A stretch of DNA of 64,000 nt from Lachnospiraceae bacterium. GTDB taxonomy: Bacteria; Bacillota; Clostridia; Lachnospirales; Lachnospiraceae. Positions 8,901 through 16,878 of this stretch are shown here, in pieces. Made by a program: the position numbers and the translations under genes. Numbering within the stretch: the first letter of the stretch is position 1; the number at the start of each line of letters is the position of its first letter. Below the pieces are notes generated by a model. That model was not told the origin of the DNA, did no database searches, and was given only the letters and a program-made list of their open reading frames with translations. The stretch spans positions 62,001 to 126,000 of the forward strand of contig JAKSPD010000003.1 of assembly GCA_024405115.1 (NCBI GenBank), written 5' to 3'.

Positions 8901-9641
8901 ATGAGACTTGACAAGTATCTCGCGGATGCCGGAATGGGAACCCGCACTGAAGTTAAAAAAATAATAAGTAAGGGAAGAGTGGAAGTCAACGGTGTCAAGG
9001 CCACTGACCCGGGAATGAAGGTGGAGAACGGGGTCGATTCCATAAAGGCGGATGAAAAAGAGCTCTCACTGTCAGTTTTTGAGTATTATATGCTTAACAA
9101 GCCAAAAGGAATCATTTCCGCATCAAGGAAAAACAGCCTTAAAAGAGGTGAGAAGGTGCCTTTTGGTGAGGAAAAATATGCAGTGGACCTTATCCGCGAA
9201 AGCGTAAAGACTGATCTGTTTCCTGCCGGAAGGCTTGATAAGGATACCGAAGGGCTGCTTCTGATAACAAATGACGGACAGCTTTCGCACAGGCTGCTTT
9301 CTCCCGGAAAGCATGTTGACAAGACATATTACACGGAACTTTCCGGTTGTCTTTCAAAAGCGGACAAGCAGAGACTTGAGGAAGGAACGGACATCGGCGA
9401 TGAGAAGCCGACAAAGCCATGTACAATAAATATTCTTTCCGACAGAAGCTGTCTCATAACGCTGACTGAAGGAAGATACCACCAGATAAAAAGGATGTTC
9501 GCGACCTGCGGCCTTAAAGTGACATACCTTAAAAGGATAACGTTCGGACCGCTTGCACTGGACAACAGTCTTGAACCGGGGGAATACAGGCCGCTTAATT
9601 ATGAGGAACTTGCAAAGCTCCTGTCGGAGTATGAGTCATAA
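8901..9641 (+). CDS. RsuA/RluB-family rRNA pseudouridine synthase
   Basis: Converts a specific uridine in rRNA to pseudouridine. The 246-residue product starts with an S4 RNA-binding domain (MRLDKYLADAGMGTRTE, residues 1-17 onward) followed by the catalytic domain with the motif GRLDKDTEGLLLITNDG, which contains the catalytic aspartate, and EGRYHQIKRMF near the C-terminus. The short form and the GRLDKDTEGL motif favour the RsuA (16S) or RluB/RluF branch; the target base cannot be assigned by eye. The gene ends 10 bases before hslO, so the two probably share a transcript. Confidence 0.88.
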   Translation: MRLDKYLADAGMGTRTEVKKIISKGRVEVNGVKATDPGMKVENGVDSIKADEKELSLSVFEYYMLNKPKGIISASRKNSLKRGEKVPFGEEKYAVDLIRESVKTDLFPAGRLDKDTEGLLLITNDGQLSHRLLSPGKHVDKTYYTELSGCLSKADKQRLEEGTDIGDEKPTKPCTINILSDRSCLITLTEGRYHQIKRMFATCGLKVTYLKRITFGPLALDNSLEPGEYRPLNYEELAKLLSEYES

Positions 9642-9651
9642 AGGAGGAATC

Positions 9652-10527
9652 ATGGATTATTTAGTAAGAGCGACAGCGGCAGGCGGAATGATAAGGGCTT
9701 TTGCCGCGGTGACAACGGATACGGTTGAAACGGCGCGTGCGGCACATAATACCTCCCCTGTGGCGACAGCGGCACTTGGAAGACTTATGACGGGCGCGGT
9801 GATGATGGGCGCGGACATGAAGAATGATGAGGACCTGGTTACGGTGAAAATCAGCTGTGACGGCCCCATCGGGGGACTGCTCGTAACGGCTGACAGGAAC
9901 GGCCATGTGAAAGGCTACGTACATGAACCGGGAGTGATGCTTCCACCAAACGAAAAAGGCAAGCTTGATGTGAGCGGTGCACTCGGACTTGGCGTGCTCA
10001 CAGTCATAAAGGACATCGGGCTGAAGGAACCGTATACTGGCGATACAATACTTGTATCAGGTGAAATTGCCGAGGATCTTACATATTACTACGCGACAAG
10101 TGAGCAGGTTCCCAGTTCAGTGGCGCTTGGCGTGCTCATGAACAAGGACAATACAGTCAGGAAGGCCGGAGGTTTCATGGTGCAGCTGATGCCCGGATGC
10201 CCCGATGAGACGGCAGCCGTTTTAGAGGAAAGACTTTCTGCAATCAGTTCAGTCACAAGCATGCTTGACGGCGGAATGACTCCTGAAGACATACTCAATC
10301 ACATCCTTTCAGGCATGAGCCCTGACATTAAGGAAGTGAAGACAGATGTATCCTTTTACTGCGGTTGCACTCATGAAAGGGTTGAAAAGGCACTTATTAG
10401 CGTGGGCAGGGAAGAACTTCAGAAGATGATAGATGAGGGAAAGACAGTGGAACTTTCATGCTCTTTCTGCGGCAAAAAATATCAGTTTTCCCTCGAGGAA
10501 CTTAAGGAAATGCTTAACAGGGTATAA
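9652..10527 (+). CDS. hslO: Redox-regulated chaperone Hsp33
   Basis: Holdase chaperone activated by oxidation. The 291-residue product (from ATG 9652) has the four-cysteine zinc switch C237-x-C239 and C270-x-x-C273 near the C-terminus. The start is chosen because aaggagg lies 6 bases upstream; a longer in-frame reading from 9553 would overlap most of the end of the preceding gene and has no ribosome site. The N-terminal core with GAVMMGADMK and SCDGPIGG is typical. It follows the pseudouridine synthase gene closely. Fits an anaerobe that must survive oxygen exposure. Confidence 0.95.
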   Translation: MDYLVRATAAGGMIRAFAAVTTDTVETARAAHNTSPVATAALGRLMTGAVMMGADMKNDEDLVTVKISCDGPIGGLLVTADRNGHVKGYVHEPGVMLPPNEKGKLDVSGALGLGVLTVIKDIGLKEPYTGDTILVSGEIAEDLTYYYATSEQVPSSVALGVLMNKDNTVRKAGGFMVQLMPGCPDETAAVLEERLSAISSVTSMLDGGMTPEDILNHILSGMSPDIKEVKTDVSFYCGCTHERVEKALISVGREELQKMIDEGKTVELSCSFCGKKYQFSLEELKEMLNRV

Positions 10528-10554
10528 GCAGGCAAATAATTCTTGAAAAAGCAT

Positions 10555-10582
10555 TTGACAACAGTATTAATTGTGTTATAAT
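10555..10582 (+). promoter_or_regulatory. Consensus sigma-A promoter for tRNA-Arg
   Basis: TTGACA (10555-10560), 16-base spacer, TATAAT (10577-10582): both hexamers match consensus exactly, 22 bases upstream of the tRNA. Confidence 0.85.
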
Positions 10583-10604
10583 ACCTTTTGCGCAAAAAGC
10601 GTGT

Positions 10605-10678
10605 GCGCTAGTAGCTCAATTGGATAGAGCGTTCGGCTACGGACCGAAAGGTTGGGAGTTCGAGCCTTCTCTGGCGCG
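10605..10678 (+). tRNA. tRNA-Arg(ACG)
   Basis: Folds as a cloverleaf: acceptor GCGCTAG/CTGGCGC, D arm GCTC/GAGC, anticodon stem TTCGG/CCGAA with loop CTACGGA (anticodon ACG), T arm GGGAG with loop TTCGAGC. The T stem relies on G-U pairs. CCA is not encoded. It stands alone between a strong promoter and a terminator. Confidence 0.93.
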
Positions 10679-10694
10679 GAAGACTTAAAGGAAG

Positions 10695-10724
10695 ACGTGA
10701 TGCAGGGCATCACGTTTTCTTTTT
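10695..10724 (+). terminator. Rho-independent terminator after tRNA-Arg
   Basis: A perfect 9-bp stem ACGTGATGC/GCATCACGT with an AGG loop, followed by TTTCTTTTT. Confidence 0.9.
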
Positions 10725-10756
10725 GGTTTCAAAAGATCTGCCTTTCCCGATTCACA

Positions 10757-10785
10757 TTGATTTTAACATGCCGTTAGTGTATGAT
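10757..10785 (+). promoter_or_regulatory. Sigma-A promoter for thyA-folA-birA
   Basis: TTGATT (10757-10762), 17-base spacer, TATGAT (10780-10785), 30 bases before the thyA ATG. Confidence 0.55.
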
Positions 10786-10815
10786 AATTGAAGTGTTTTT
10801 ATATGGAGGTGACAT

Positions 10816-11664
10816 ATGGCATACGCTGATGAAGTGTTCCGGACAATGTGCCGCGATATAATTGATAATGGAACTGATACTACCGGGGAAAAGGTACGTC
10901 CCCGCTGGGAGGACGGTACTCCTGCGTATACGGTAAAGAAATTCGGAGTGGTCAACAGATATGACCTTCAGAAGGAATTTCCCATCCTTACCTTAAGAAG
11001 GACAGCACTTAAATCCGCCACAGACGAACTCCTCTGGATATGGCAGAGAAAATCAAATAACATTAACGACCTTAATTCGCATATCTGGGATGAATGGGCT
11101 GACGAGACCGGAAGCATCGGAAAGGCTTACGGATATCAGATGCAGGTTAAACATGAGTATAAGGAAGGCATGTTTGACATGGTTGACCGCGTGATATGGG
11201 ACCTTAAAAATAACCCGTACAGCCGCCGCATCATGACAAACATATACAATTTTTCGGATCTTCATGAGATGAACCTCTATCCGTGTGCGTACAGCATGAC
11301 GTTTAACTGCACCAAGGATAAGGAAACAGGAAAGCTCAAGCTTAACGCCATATTAAACCAGCGCTCCCAGGACGTGCTTGCAGCAAATAACTGGAATGTC
11401 GTACAGTACTCGGTACTTGTACACATGATGGCAAGAGAATGTGACATGATACCGGGTGAATTCGTTCATGTCATAGCAGACTGTCACATTTATGACAGAC
11501 ATATCCCGATCATAGAGGAGCTAATAAGCCGCGAGGCTTATCCGGCACCCACATTTACGCTTAATCCTGATAAAAAGCATTTCTATGACTTTACTCCGGA
11601 TGACGTAAAACTGGAGAATTATCAGTATGGTCCTCAGATCAAAAACATACCGATAGCTGTTTAA
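10816..11664 (+). CDS. thyA: Thymidylate synthase ThyA
   Basis: Makes dTMP from dUMP with methylene-tetrahydrofolate as one-carbon donor and reductant. The 282-residue product has the catalytic cysteine at C157 (NLYPCAYSM), the dUMP-binding NQRSQD at 181-186 and HVIADCHIYDRH near residue 220. Start: ATG with tggaggtgacat just upstream. The gene is followed after 10 bases by a dihydrofolate reductase, which recycles the dihydrofolate produced, so this is a functional pair. The ThyA type (folate-reducing) rather than ThyX explains the need for the linked reductase. Confidence 0.97.
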   Translation: MAYADEVFRTMCRDIIDNGTDTTGEKVRPRWEDGTPAYTVKKFGVVNRYDLQKEFPILTLRRTALKSATDELLWIWQRKSNNINDLNSHIWDEWADETGSIGKAYGYQMQVKHEYKEGMFDMVDRVIWDLKNNPYSRRIMTNIYNFSDLHEMNLYPCAYSMTFNCTKDKETGKLKLNAILNQRSQDVLAANNWNVVQYSVLVHMMARECDMIPGEFVHVIADCHIYDRHIPIIEELISREAYPAPTFTLNPDKKHFYDFTPDDVKLENYQYGPQIKNIPIAV

Positions 11665-11674
11665 AGGGGAATTT

Positions 11675-12256
11675 ATGAAGTCAATAGTCAATGTAAACGA
11701 AAAGTGGGGAATAGGCAGAAAGGGTGGTCTTCTCTGTTATCTTCGCCCTGACATGAAGTTTTTCAGTGCCGAGACCAAGGGAAAGATTGTTGTATATGGA
11801 CTTAACACGCTTAAAAGCTTTCCCGGCATGAAGCCTTTAAAGGGAAGGATAAATGTTGTCCTGGCGGAAGCCCTGGACATGATCCCGATGGAAAGTATAA
11901 AGGCATGCGACTGTTATATAGATGATGTTTCAACCGGAAGCGATATTCAGTTCTTTGGAATGGACGGTGCAACATCACTTATCGCATGCACCTCCCTACC
12001 GGAGCTTCTGGACATACTTGCACTTTTCAACGGTGATGACATCTATGTCTGCGGTGGAGCCTCCGTATATGCACTCATGCTTCCCTACTGTGACACATGT
12101 CTTGTCACAAAGAACTCCTGTACCGATGAGGCAGATGTTTTCTATCCTAATCTTGACGAGATGCCTGACTGGGAATGCGTCTGTGAGGGAGAGGACAATG
12201 AGTATGAGGGCATCCACTACCGTTTTACGACATATAAGAGAAAAGAAGAGGAATAA
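11675..12256 (+). CDS. folA: Dihydrofolate reductase
   Basis: NADPH-dependent reduction of dihydrofolate to tetrahydrofolate. The 193-residue product starts MKSIVNVNEKWGIGRKGGLL, the substrate-site strand and loop of DHFR (the usual 'V..n..IG..G.Lpw' region, here with LCYLRPDMKFF). The glycine motif CGGASVYALMLPYCD lies near residue 128 and the typical EADVFYPNLD near 150. It is somewhat divergent: the usual 'PW' after the Leu is CY, and an insert with several acidic residues sits mid-protein. It lies between thyA and birA and the stop overlaps the birA start. Confidence 0.87.
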   Translation: MKSIVNVNEKWGIGRKGGLLCYLRPDMKFFSAETKGKIVVYGLNTLKSFPGMKPLKGRINVVLAEALDMIPMESIKACDCYIDDVSTGSDIQFFGMDGATSLIACTSLPELLDILALFNGDDIYVCGGASVYALMLPYCDTCLVTKNSCTDEADVFYPNLDEMPDWECVCEGEDNEYEGIHYRFTTYKRKEEE

Positions 12257-12993
12257 TGCGGCATATTCATTTTGAAACGATCGATTCCACAAATACCTAT
12301 GTGAAAAGTCTTTTACAAAAGGAGGGTCTTCCGGAGATGGAGACCCTTCTTGTGACTGCAGAAGGTCAGACAGCAGGACGCGGAAGAGTAGGAAAAAGCT
12401 TTTCAAGTGAAAAAGGAAACGGCCTTTACATGACCGTGGCTTTTTTTGTGGGAAAACGGCCTGAGGAATCACTCTTCATAACGACAGCCGCTGCAGTGGC
12501 AGTGCTGGAGACTCTGGAAAAAGCCGGTTCGGGTGATCTTAAGATAAAATGGGTAAATGACATTTTCCAAAATGACAGGAAAGTATGCGGAATACTGACG
12601 GAGGCCGTAACTGATAAGGACACATATCTGATGGAGTATGCGGTCGTGGGTGTCGGAATCAACATTGATGCTGACATTAAGAGGCTTCCTGACATTGCCG
12701 GAACCCTTAGAAATCTGTCAGTGCCAAAAGAGGAACTTGCCGTAAAGCTGGCGGAGAAAATCAAAGAATACAGCCTTATGGCAATTGCTTCGGATCATGG
12801 AAGGACGGAAATCCTGGAGGCATACAGGAGGAAGTCACTCATGACCGGCCGGGATGTATACTGGGAGGAAAACGATTCCATGACAACTGGTGTGGCAGTC
12901 GGAATTGACGAAGAATGCAGACTTATCGTTGACACCGGTGAAGGAAGGAGAACCCTGGATTCAGGATATATTTCGGTAAAACCTTTGATTTGA
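12256..12993 (+). CDS. birA: Biotin--[acetyl-CoA carboxylase] ligase, catalytic form
   Basis: Activates biotin to biotinyl-AMP and attaches it to a lysine of the biotin carrier protein. The 245-residue product begins directly with the catalytic domain (FETIDSTNTYVKS), has the biotinyl-AMP loop GRGRVGKSF at 41-49, KWVNDIF near 98 and the small C-terminal SH3-like domain. It lacks the N-terminal winged helix of bifunctional BirA, so it is a ligase but not a DNA-binding repressor. ATG overlaps the folA stop by one base (taATG). Confidence 0.92.
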   Translation: MRHIHFETIDSTNTYVKSLLQKEGLPEMETLLVTAEGQTAGRGRVGKSFSSEKGNGLYMTVAFFVGKRPEESLFITTAAAVAVLETLEKAGSGDLKIKWVNDIFQNDRKVCGILTEAVTDKDTYLMEYAVVGVGINIDADIKRLPDIAGTLRNLSVPKEELAVKLAEKIKEYSLMAIASDHGRTEILEAYRRKSLMTGRDVYWEENDSMTTGVAVGIDEECRLIVDTGEGRRTLDSGYISVKPLI

Positions 12994-13056
12994 ACAGCAA
13001 GCTGTGTTAAAATATCAAAGAGGAAAGACGCTGCGGTCTGAAAGGACAGGTGGCAA

Positions 13057-13614
13057 ATGATAAAAAAATACTGGAAAATCGTGTTACTGGCGGCCGTGGC
13101 TTTTGTTTCGGCTGCCTTTTATCTGCTTTCCCCTGAATCAGGGGAAATAGTGGACAGGAGCATGCAGCTAAAGGAGACAGAAACGGCTGTATTTGAAGTT
13201 ATAGGGGATAAAGCGGAAGATACGGGACTGAATGAGGAACCGGATGTGGATGATACAGGTTTCACTGAACTTCAGAGGGCACAGATTGAGGAAATCGTGA
13301 GAAACTGTATATCCTCTGAAATTGAAAGGTCCGTTACGGATTCCGTAAGGGATGTCATTACAAAACTTCGTGATGACGGAACCCTTACACAGGCCCTCTA
13401 TACTTATGCGGATATTCAGTCCGGACTAATAAATATTAATAAGGCTGACAGCAGTGAGCTAAAATCACTGCCCGGGATAGGAGATGCAAAGGCTTCGGCA
13501 ATAATCAGGTATCGTGAGGAAAATGGAGGCTTTCAGAGTATTGATGAGCTTCTTAATGTCAGCGGCATTTCAGAAAAAATACTCGAAAGCATAAGAAATG
13601 ATATAACTGTTTGA
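13057..13614 (+). CDS. ComEA-like helix-hairpin-helix protein
   Basis: Probably an exported, membrane-anchored DNA-binding protein of the ComEA type. The 185-residue product has a membrane segment (about 6-24), an acidic, probably helical spacer (30-115) and a double HhH domain at 125-185 with INKADSSELKSLPGIGDAKA and ISEKILESI. The SLBB domain usual in Bacillus ComEA is absent; the spacer takes its place. No comEB or comEC lies next to it, so a role in DNA uptake is inferred from the domain alone. Shine-Dalgarno-like aggtgg lies upstream. Confidence 0.75.
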   Translation: MIKKYWKIVLLAAVAFVSAAFYLLSPESGEIVDRSMQLKETETAVFEVIGDKAEDTGLNEEPDVDDTGFTELQRAQIEEIVRNCISSEIERSVTDSVRDVITKLRDDGTLTQALYTYADIQSGLININKADSSELKSLPGIGDAKASAIIRYREENGGFQSIDELLNVSGISEKILESIRNDITV

Positions 13615-13637
13615 CTGTTTATTTTTCTGTTTTAAGG

Positions 13638-13646
13638 TGGTATAAT
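13638..13646 (+). promoter_or_regulatory. Extended -10 promoter for asp23-nusB
   Basis: TGgTATAAT (13638-13646) about 40 bases before the Asp23-family gene; no clear -35 is needed for an extended -10. Confidence 0.55.
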
Positions 13647-13686
13647 TTATCCTGTAGTTTTGTGACTGAATATAAGGAGCAAATGT

Positions 13687-14043
13687 ATGGAAGAGAATTT
13701 TAACACTGAAACAGAAAGTTCAATCAGGATTTCCGATGACGCCCTGGCTGCAATTGCGGCACTCGCAGCTACTGACATAGAGGGTGTTTCCAGCATGGCA
13801 GGAAATGTTACAAATGAAATCGTTGCCAAACTCGGCGTGAAGAACCTTTCAAAAGGTGTAAAGATAAGCTATGACGGGAAGGAAGTACGTATTGAACTGT
13901 CACTTAATGTTGACTATGGGACAAATATACCGTCAGTGTGCGAAAAGGTAAGAAAGAAAGTCAAGGATCAGGTTGAAAATATGACAGGACTTCCGGTTGC
14001 GGAGGTCAGCATTCATATTGCCGGCGTTGAACTGGATAAATAA
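13687..14043 (+). CDS. Asp23/Gls24 family protein
   Basis: A 118-residue member of the Asp23 (DUF322) family, small proteins linked to envelope or alkaline stress in Firmicutes. Recognisable parts are IRISDDALAAIAALAATDIEGVSSM (residues 12 onward), the central KGVKISYDGKEVRIELSLNVDYG strand region, and VEVSIHIAGVELDK-like C-terminus. It lies directly before nusB, the normal clostridial arrangement, with a 16-base gap. Biochemical function is unknown. Confidence 0.87.
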   Translation: MEENFNTETESSIRISDDALAAIAALAATDIEGVSSMAGNVTNEIVAKLGVKNLSKGVKISYDGKEVRIELSLNVDYGTNIPSVCEKVRKKVKDQVENMTGLPVAEVSIHIAGVELDK

Positions 14044-14059
14044 ATTTGAGGTAAATATA

Positions 14060-14467
14060 ATGAGCAGACATGAAATCAGGGAGCAGATATTCCTTATTAT
14101 GTTTTCCCTAACTTTTCACAGCGATGAAAACATGAGGGACCTTATCTTAAGATATCTTGACGAGACCTGTGAGCTTAAGGTCACTGACATGGAGAGAGCT
14201 GAGATACTCAGAAAGACCATGGACATAGCCGACAAGGTTTCAGAGCTTGATAAAAAGATTGATGCCGTTTCAGAAAGCTGGAAGCTTTCAAGAATGGGAA
14301 AGGCAGAAGCTGCGATATTAAGGATCGCGCTTTATGAAATGCTTTATGATGAGGATGTTCCCACTAAGGTTGCTATTAATGAAGCCGTTGACTTAGCAAA
14401 GGAATATGGAAGCGATGAGTCTCCGAAGTTTATAAACGGAGTGCTTGCTAAACTTGTTGAAGATTAA
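14060..14467 (+). CDS. nusB: Transcription antitermination factor NusB
   Basis: RNA-binding helical protein that joins NusE (S10) in antitermination on rRNA operons. The 135-residue product starts at ATG 14060 (MSRHEIREQIFLIMFSLTFH) and ends with the family motif VAINEAVDLAKEYGSDESPKFINGVL. The start is preferred over an upstream in-frame ATG at 13997, which would overlap the Asp23 gene; a gaggtaaa sequence lies 8 bases before 14060. The next gene, xseA, follows after 24 bases. Confidence 0.93.
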   Translation: MSRHEIREQIFLIMFSLTFHSDENMRDLILRYLDETCELKVTDMERAEILRKTMDIADKVSELDKKIDAVSESWKLSRMGKAEAAILRIALYEMLYDEDVPTKVAINEAVDLAKEYGSDESPKFINGVLAKLVED

Positions 14468-14491
14468 ATTAAACTGAACTTTACTTCAGAA

Positions 14492-15754
14492 ATGCCCGGT
14501 ATATATTCTGTAACCCAGATTAATAATTACATAAAGAACCTGTTTTCAAGGGATTTCTGTCTTCAGAGGGTGACCGTGAAGGGTGAGGTTTCAAACTGTA
14601 AGTATCATCCTGCCGGTCACATCTATTTTACCCTAAAGGATGAGAATGCCGCCATAAACTGCTGTATGTTTAAAAGCAGTACGCCGGGGCTTTCTTTCAG
14701 GTTGTCTAACGGACAGCTTATCGAGGCCTCCGGCCAGATTACCGTATATGAGAAGGGCGGGACATATGAGCTTTATGTAAGGAGTGCTGTACTTTCCGGA
14801 ACCGGTGATCTTTATGAAAGGTTCCTCAGGCTTAAGAATGAGCTTGAGGAAATGGGAATGTTTGATGCGGTCTATAAGAAGCCTATACCGCAGTATGCAG
14901 GCAGGATAGGAATAGTGACGGCGGAAACCGGAGCAGCCATAAGGGACATAGTGAATGTATCACTCAGGAGAAATCCTTATGTTGACCTGTATCTGATGCC
15001 ATGTCTTGTACAGGGTGAAAATGCGGCTAAGGACATAGCAGCTGCAATCAGGCGTATAGATGCCTGCGGAATGGATGTGCTTATAGTGGGCCGCGGAGGT
15101 GGTTCCATAGAGGACCTGTGGGCCTTCAATGAGGAAGTTGTTGCCAGGGCAATCTTTGAATGCAGGACTCCTGTTATATCTGCTGTGGGACATGAAACGG
15201 ATTTTACGATAGCTGATTTTGTCTCTGATCTTCGTGCCCCCACGCCCTCAGCGGCGGCCGAACTGGCAAATTTTGACTTTAATATTTTTGAGTCGCAGAT
15301 GGAAGGTTACCGCCAGGGTATGGAAAGGATCCTTTCTCACAGGCTGAATGTGGCAAAGGCAAATCTTGCAGCCGGAAAAGCAAGGGTGAATGCCGCGGGG
15401 CCTTTTGAACGTTTAAACAGAATGCGGGAAAGCATTCCCGATATAACAGAGAAGATGGAGATGATCCTATCCGGGAAAATAGGAAGGCTTCAGTCAAAAA
15501 ATGAACTGCTTACCCAGAGGTTGTCCGTATCAATGAATAATAAACTCCTGGAGTGCAGGCACCGGCTCATGATGGATGCCGGTAAGCTGGATGCGCTGTC
15601 CCCGCTTAAAAAAATATCCGGCGGATACGGTTATCTTATGAGTGAAAAGGGAGCAGTAAGAAGTACGTCGGATGTGAATTCAGGTGACAGAATAACGGCA
15701 TTTGTATGCGACGGAAAGATCATCGGTACTGTTAATGAAGTTATAAGAGGTTGA
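14492..15754 (+). CDS. xseA: Exodeoxyribonuclease VII large subunit
   Basis: Catalytic subunit of the ssDNA exonuclease VII. The 420-residue product has an N-terminal OB-fold (SVTQINNYIKNLF and VKGEVSNCKYHPAGHIYFTLKD) and the catalytic domain with GIVTAETGAAIRDI near 150, GRGGGSIEDLWAFNEE near 203 and GHETDFTIADFVSDLRAPTPS near 233. A helical region follows for small-subunit binding. It precedes xseB by 3 bases, so the two subunits are co-expressed. Confidence 0.96.
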   Translation: MPGIYSVTQINNYIKNLFSRDFCLQRVTVKGEVSNCKYHPAGHIYFTLKDENAAINCCMFKSSTPGLSFRLSNGQLIEASGQITVYEKGGTYELYVRSAVLSGTGDLYERFLRLKNELEEMGMFDAVYKKPIPQYAGRIGIVTAETGAAIRDIVNVSLRRNPYVDLYLMPCLVQGENAAKDIAAAIRRIDACGMDVLIVGRGGGSIEDLWAFNEEVVARAIFECRTPVISAVGHETDFTIADFVSDLRAPTPSAAAELANFDFNIFESQMEGYRQGMERILSHRLNVAKANLAAGKARVNAAGPFERLNRMRESIPDITEKMEMILSGKIGRLQSKNELLTQRLSVSMNNKLLECRHRLMMDAGKLDALSPLKKISGGYGYLMSEKGAVRSTSDVNSGDRITAFVCDGKIIGTVNEVIRG

Positions 15755-15757
15755 CAT

Positions 15758-15973
15758 ATGGAAGAAAAACTTAACATTGAGCAGAGCTTTGAAAAACTTG
15801 AGGAGATTCTCACAAAGATGGAAGATGAGAAGACCGGCCTTGAGGAATCGTACACCCTTTATGAGGAAGGAATGAAAATAATCAGGCAGGCTGAAGAGGG
15901 AATCGACAGGGTAGAAAAAAGGCTCAAGGTCTTTTCCGGCAATACCGATGGGGGTACACAGGATGGAGTTTAA
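15758..15973 (+). CDS. xseB: Exodeoxyribonuclease VII small subunit
   Basis: A 71-residue helical protein that binds the XseA tail. It shows the family pattern: SFEKLEEILTKMEDEKTGLEESYTLYEEGMKI, a two-helix hairpin of the usual length. It lies 3 bases after xseA and its end overlaps the ispA start. Confidence 0.93.
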   Translation: MEEKLNIEQSFEKLEEILTKMEDEKTGLEESYTLYEEGMKIIRQAEEGIDRVEKRLKVFSGNTDGGTQDGV

Positions 15974-16865
15974 GGAAAAACTGAAATTATACAGTGCATT
16001 TGCAGACAAAACAGTTTGTTCTTATCTGCCAAAGGCAGATGAAATGAGAAGTACCATCATAGAGTCTTCTGATTATTCCGTGGTAAACGGGGGTAAAAGA
16101 CTCCGCCCCATAATGATGATGCTTTCCTATCAGCTGATAAAGGGAAAAACAGATGAACTTCCCGGAGAAGAGGACATGGAGATACTGGGTCCTTTCATGG
16201 CGGCACTTGAAATGATACATTCATCAAGTCTTGTGCATGATGACCTGCCCTGCATGGATAATGATACGTTAAGAAGGGGAAAGCCTTCCACATGGGCAAA
16301 ATTTGGTGAGGATATGGGTACACTGGCGGGTGATGCACTGCTTTTGTATGCTTTTGAAACCGCTGCAAAGAGTAAGGCAAAGCCGTCACTTTCACTTAAT
16401 GCAATGAAGGTCCTGGCAGAAAAATCAGGTATTTACGGAATGGTTGGAGGTCAGACACTTGATGTTGAACTGACAGGCCGGAAACCCACAAGGGACCAGC
16501 TCGTATTCATATATGAAAATAAGACGGGAGCACTCATAGAGGCGGCGTTCATGATTGGTGCCATTTTGGCAGGGGCAGGAAAGAGACAGACAGAGTCATT
16601 AAGAAAATCAGCCCTTGACATCGGTATGGCCTTTCAGATAAGGGATGACATACTTGATGTCACTTCAACGGAGGCTGAACTTGGTAAACCCATCGGATCT
16701 GACTCTGAGATTGGAAAGGTTACCTGGCTCACTGTTTTTGGAATGGCAAAATCCGAAAAGGATGTGGCTAAGTATACGGAAAGGGCCGTTAAAACAGTTG
16801 AGAAACTTGGTGGTCACGAATTCTTTGAGGAACTTTTACGGTATCTTGTGACAAGAAACAATTAA
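15963..16865 (+). CDS. ispA: Polyprenyl (farnesyl/geranylgeranyl) diphosphate synthase
   Basis: Condenses isopentenyl diphosphate with allylic diphosphates; the product feeds undecaprenyl and quinone-type isoprenoids. The first Asp-rich motif is HDDLPCMDND with RRGKPS after it and the second is IRDDILD, both in the expected places in a 300-residue protein. Start choice: ATG 15963 has a GGGGG ribosome site 7 bases upstream; ATG 15948 would add five residues. Both overlap xseB. It precedes dxs, which makes the precursor of its substrates, so the pair is functionally linked. Confidence 0.92.
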   Translation: MEFKEKLKLYSAFADKTVCSYLPKADEMRSTIIESSDYSVVNGGKRLRPIMMMLSYQLIKGKTDELPGEEDMEILGPFMAALEMIHSSSLVHDDLPCMDNDTLRRGKPSTWAKFGEDMGTLAGDALLLYAFETAAKSKAKPSLSLNAMKVLAEKSGIYGMVGGQTLDVELTGRKPTRDQLVFIYENKTGALIEAAFMIGAILAGAGKRQTESLRKSALDIGMAFQIRDDILDVTSTEAELGKPIGSDSEIGKVTWLTVFGMAKSEKDVAKYTERAVKTVEKLGGHEFFEELLRYLVTRNN

Positions 16866-16878
16866 TCGGAGTATTCCA

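Noticed and set aside
9553..9651. Upstream extension of Hsp33
   Set aside because: It overlaps the pseudouridine synthase gene and lacks a ribosome site, whereas 9652 has aaggagg.
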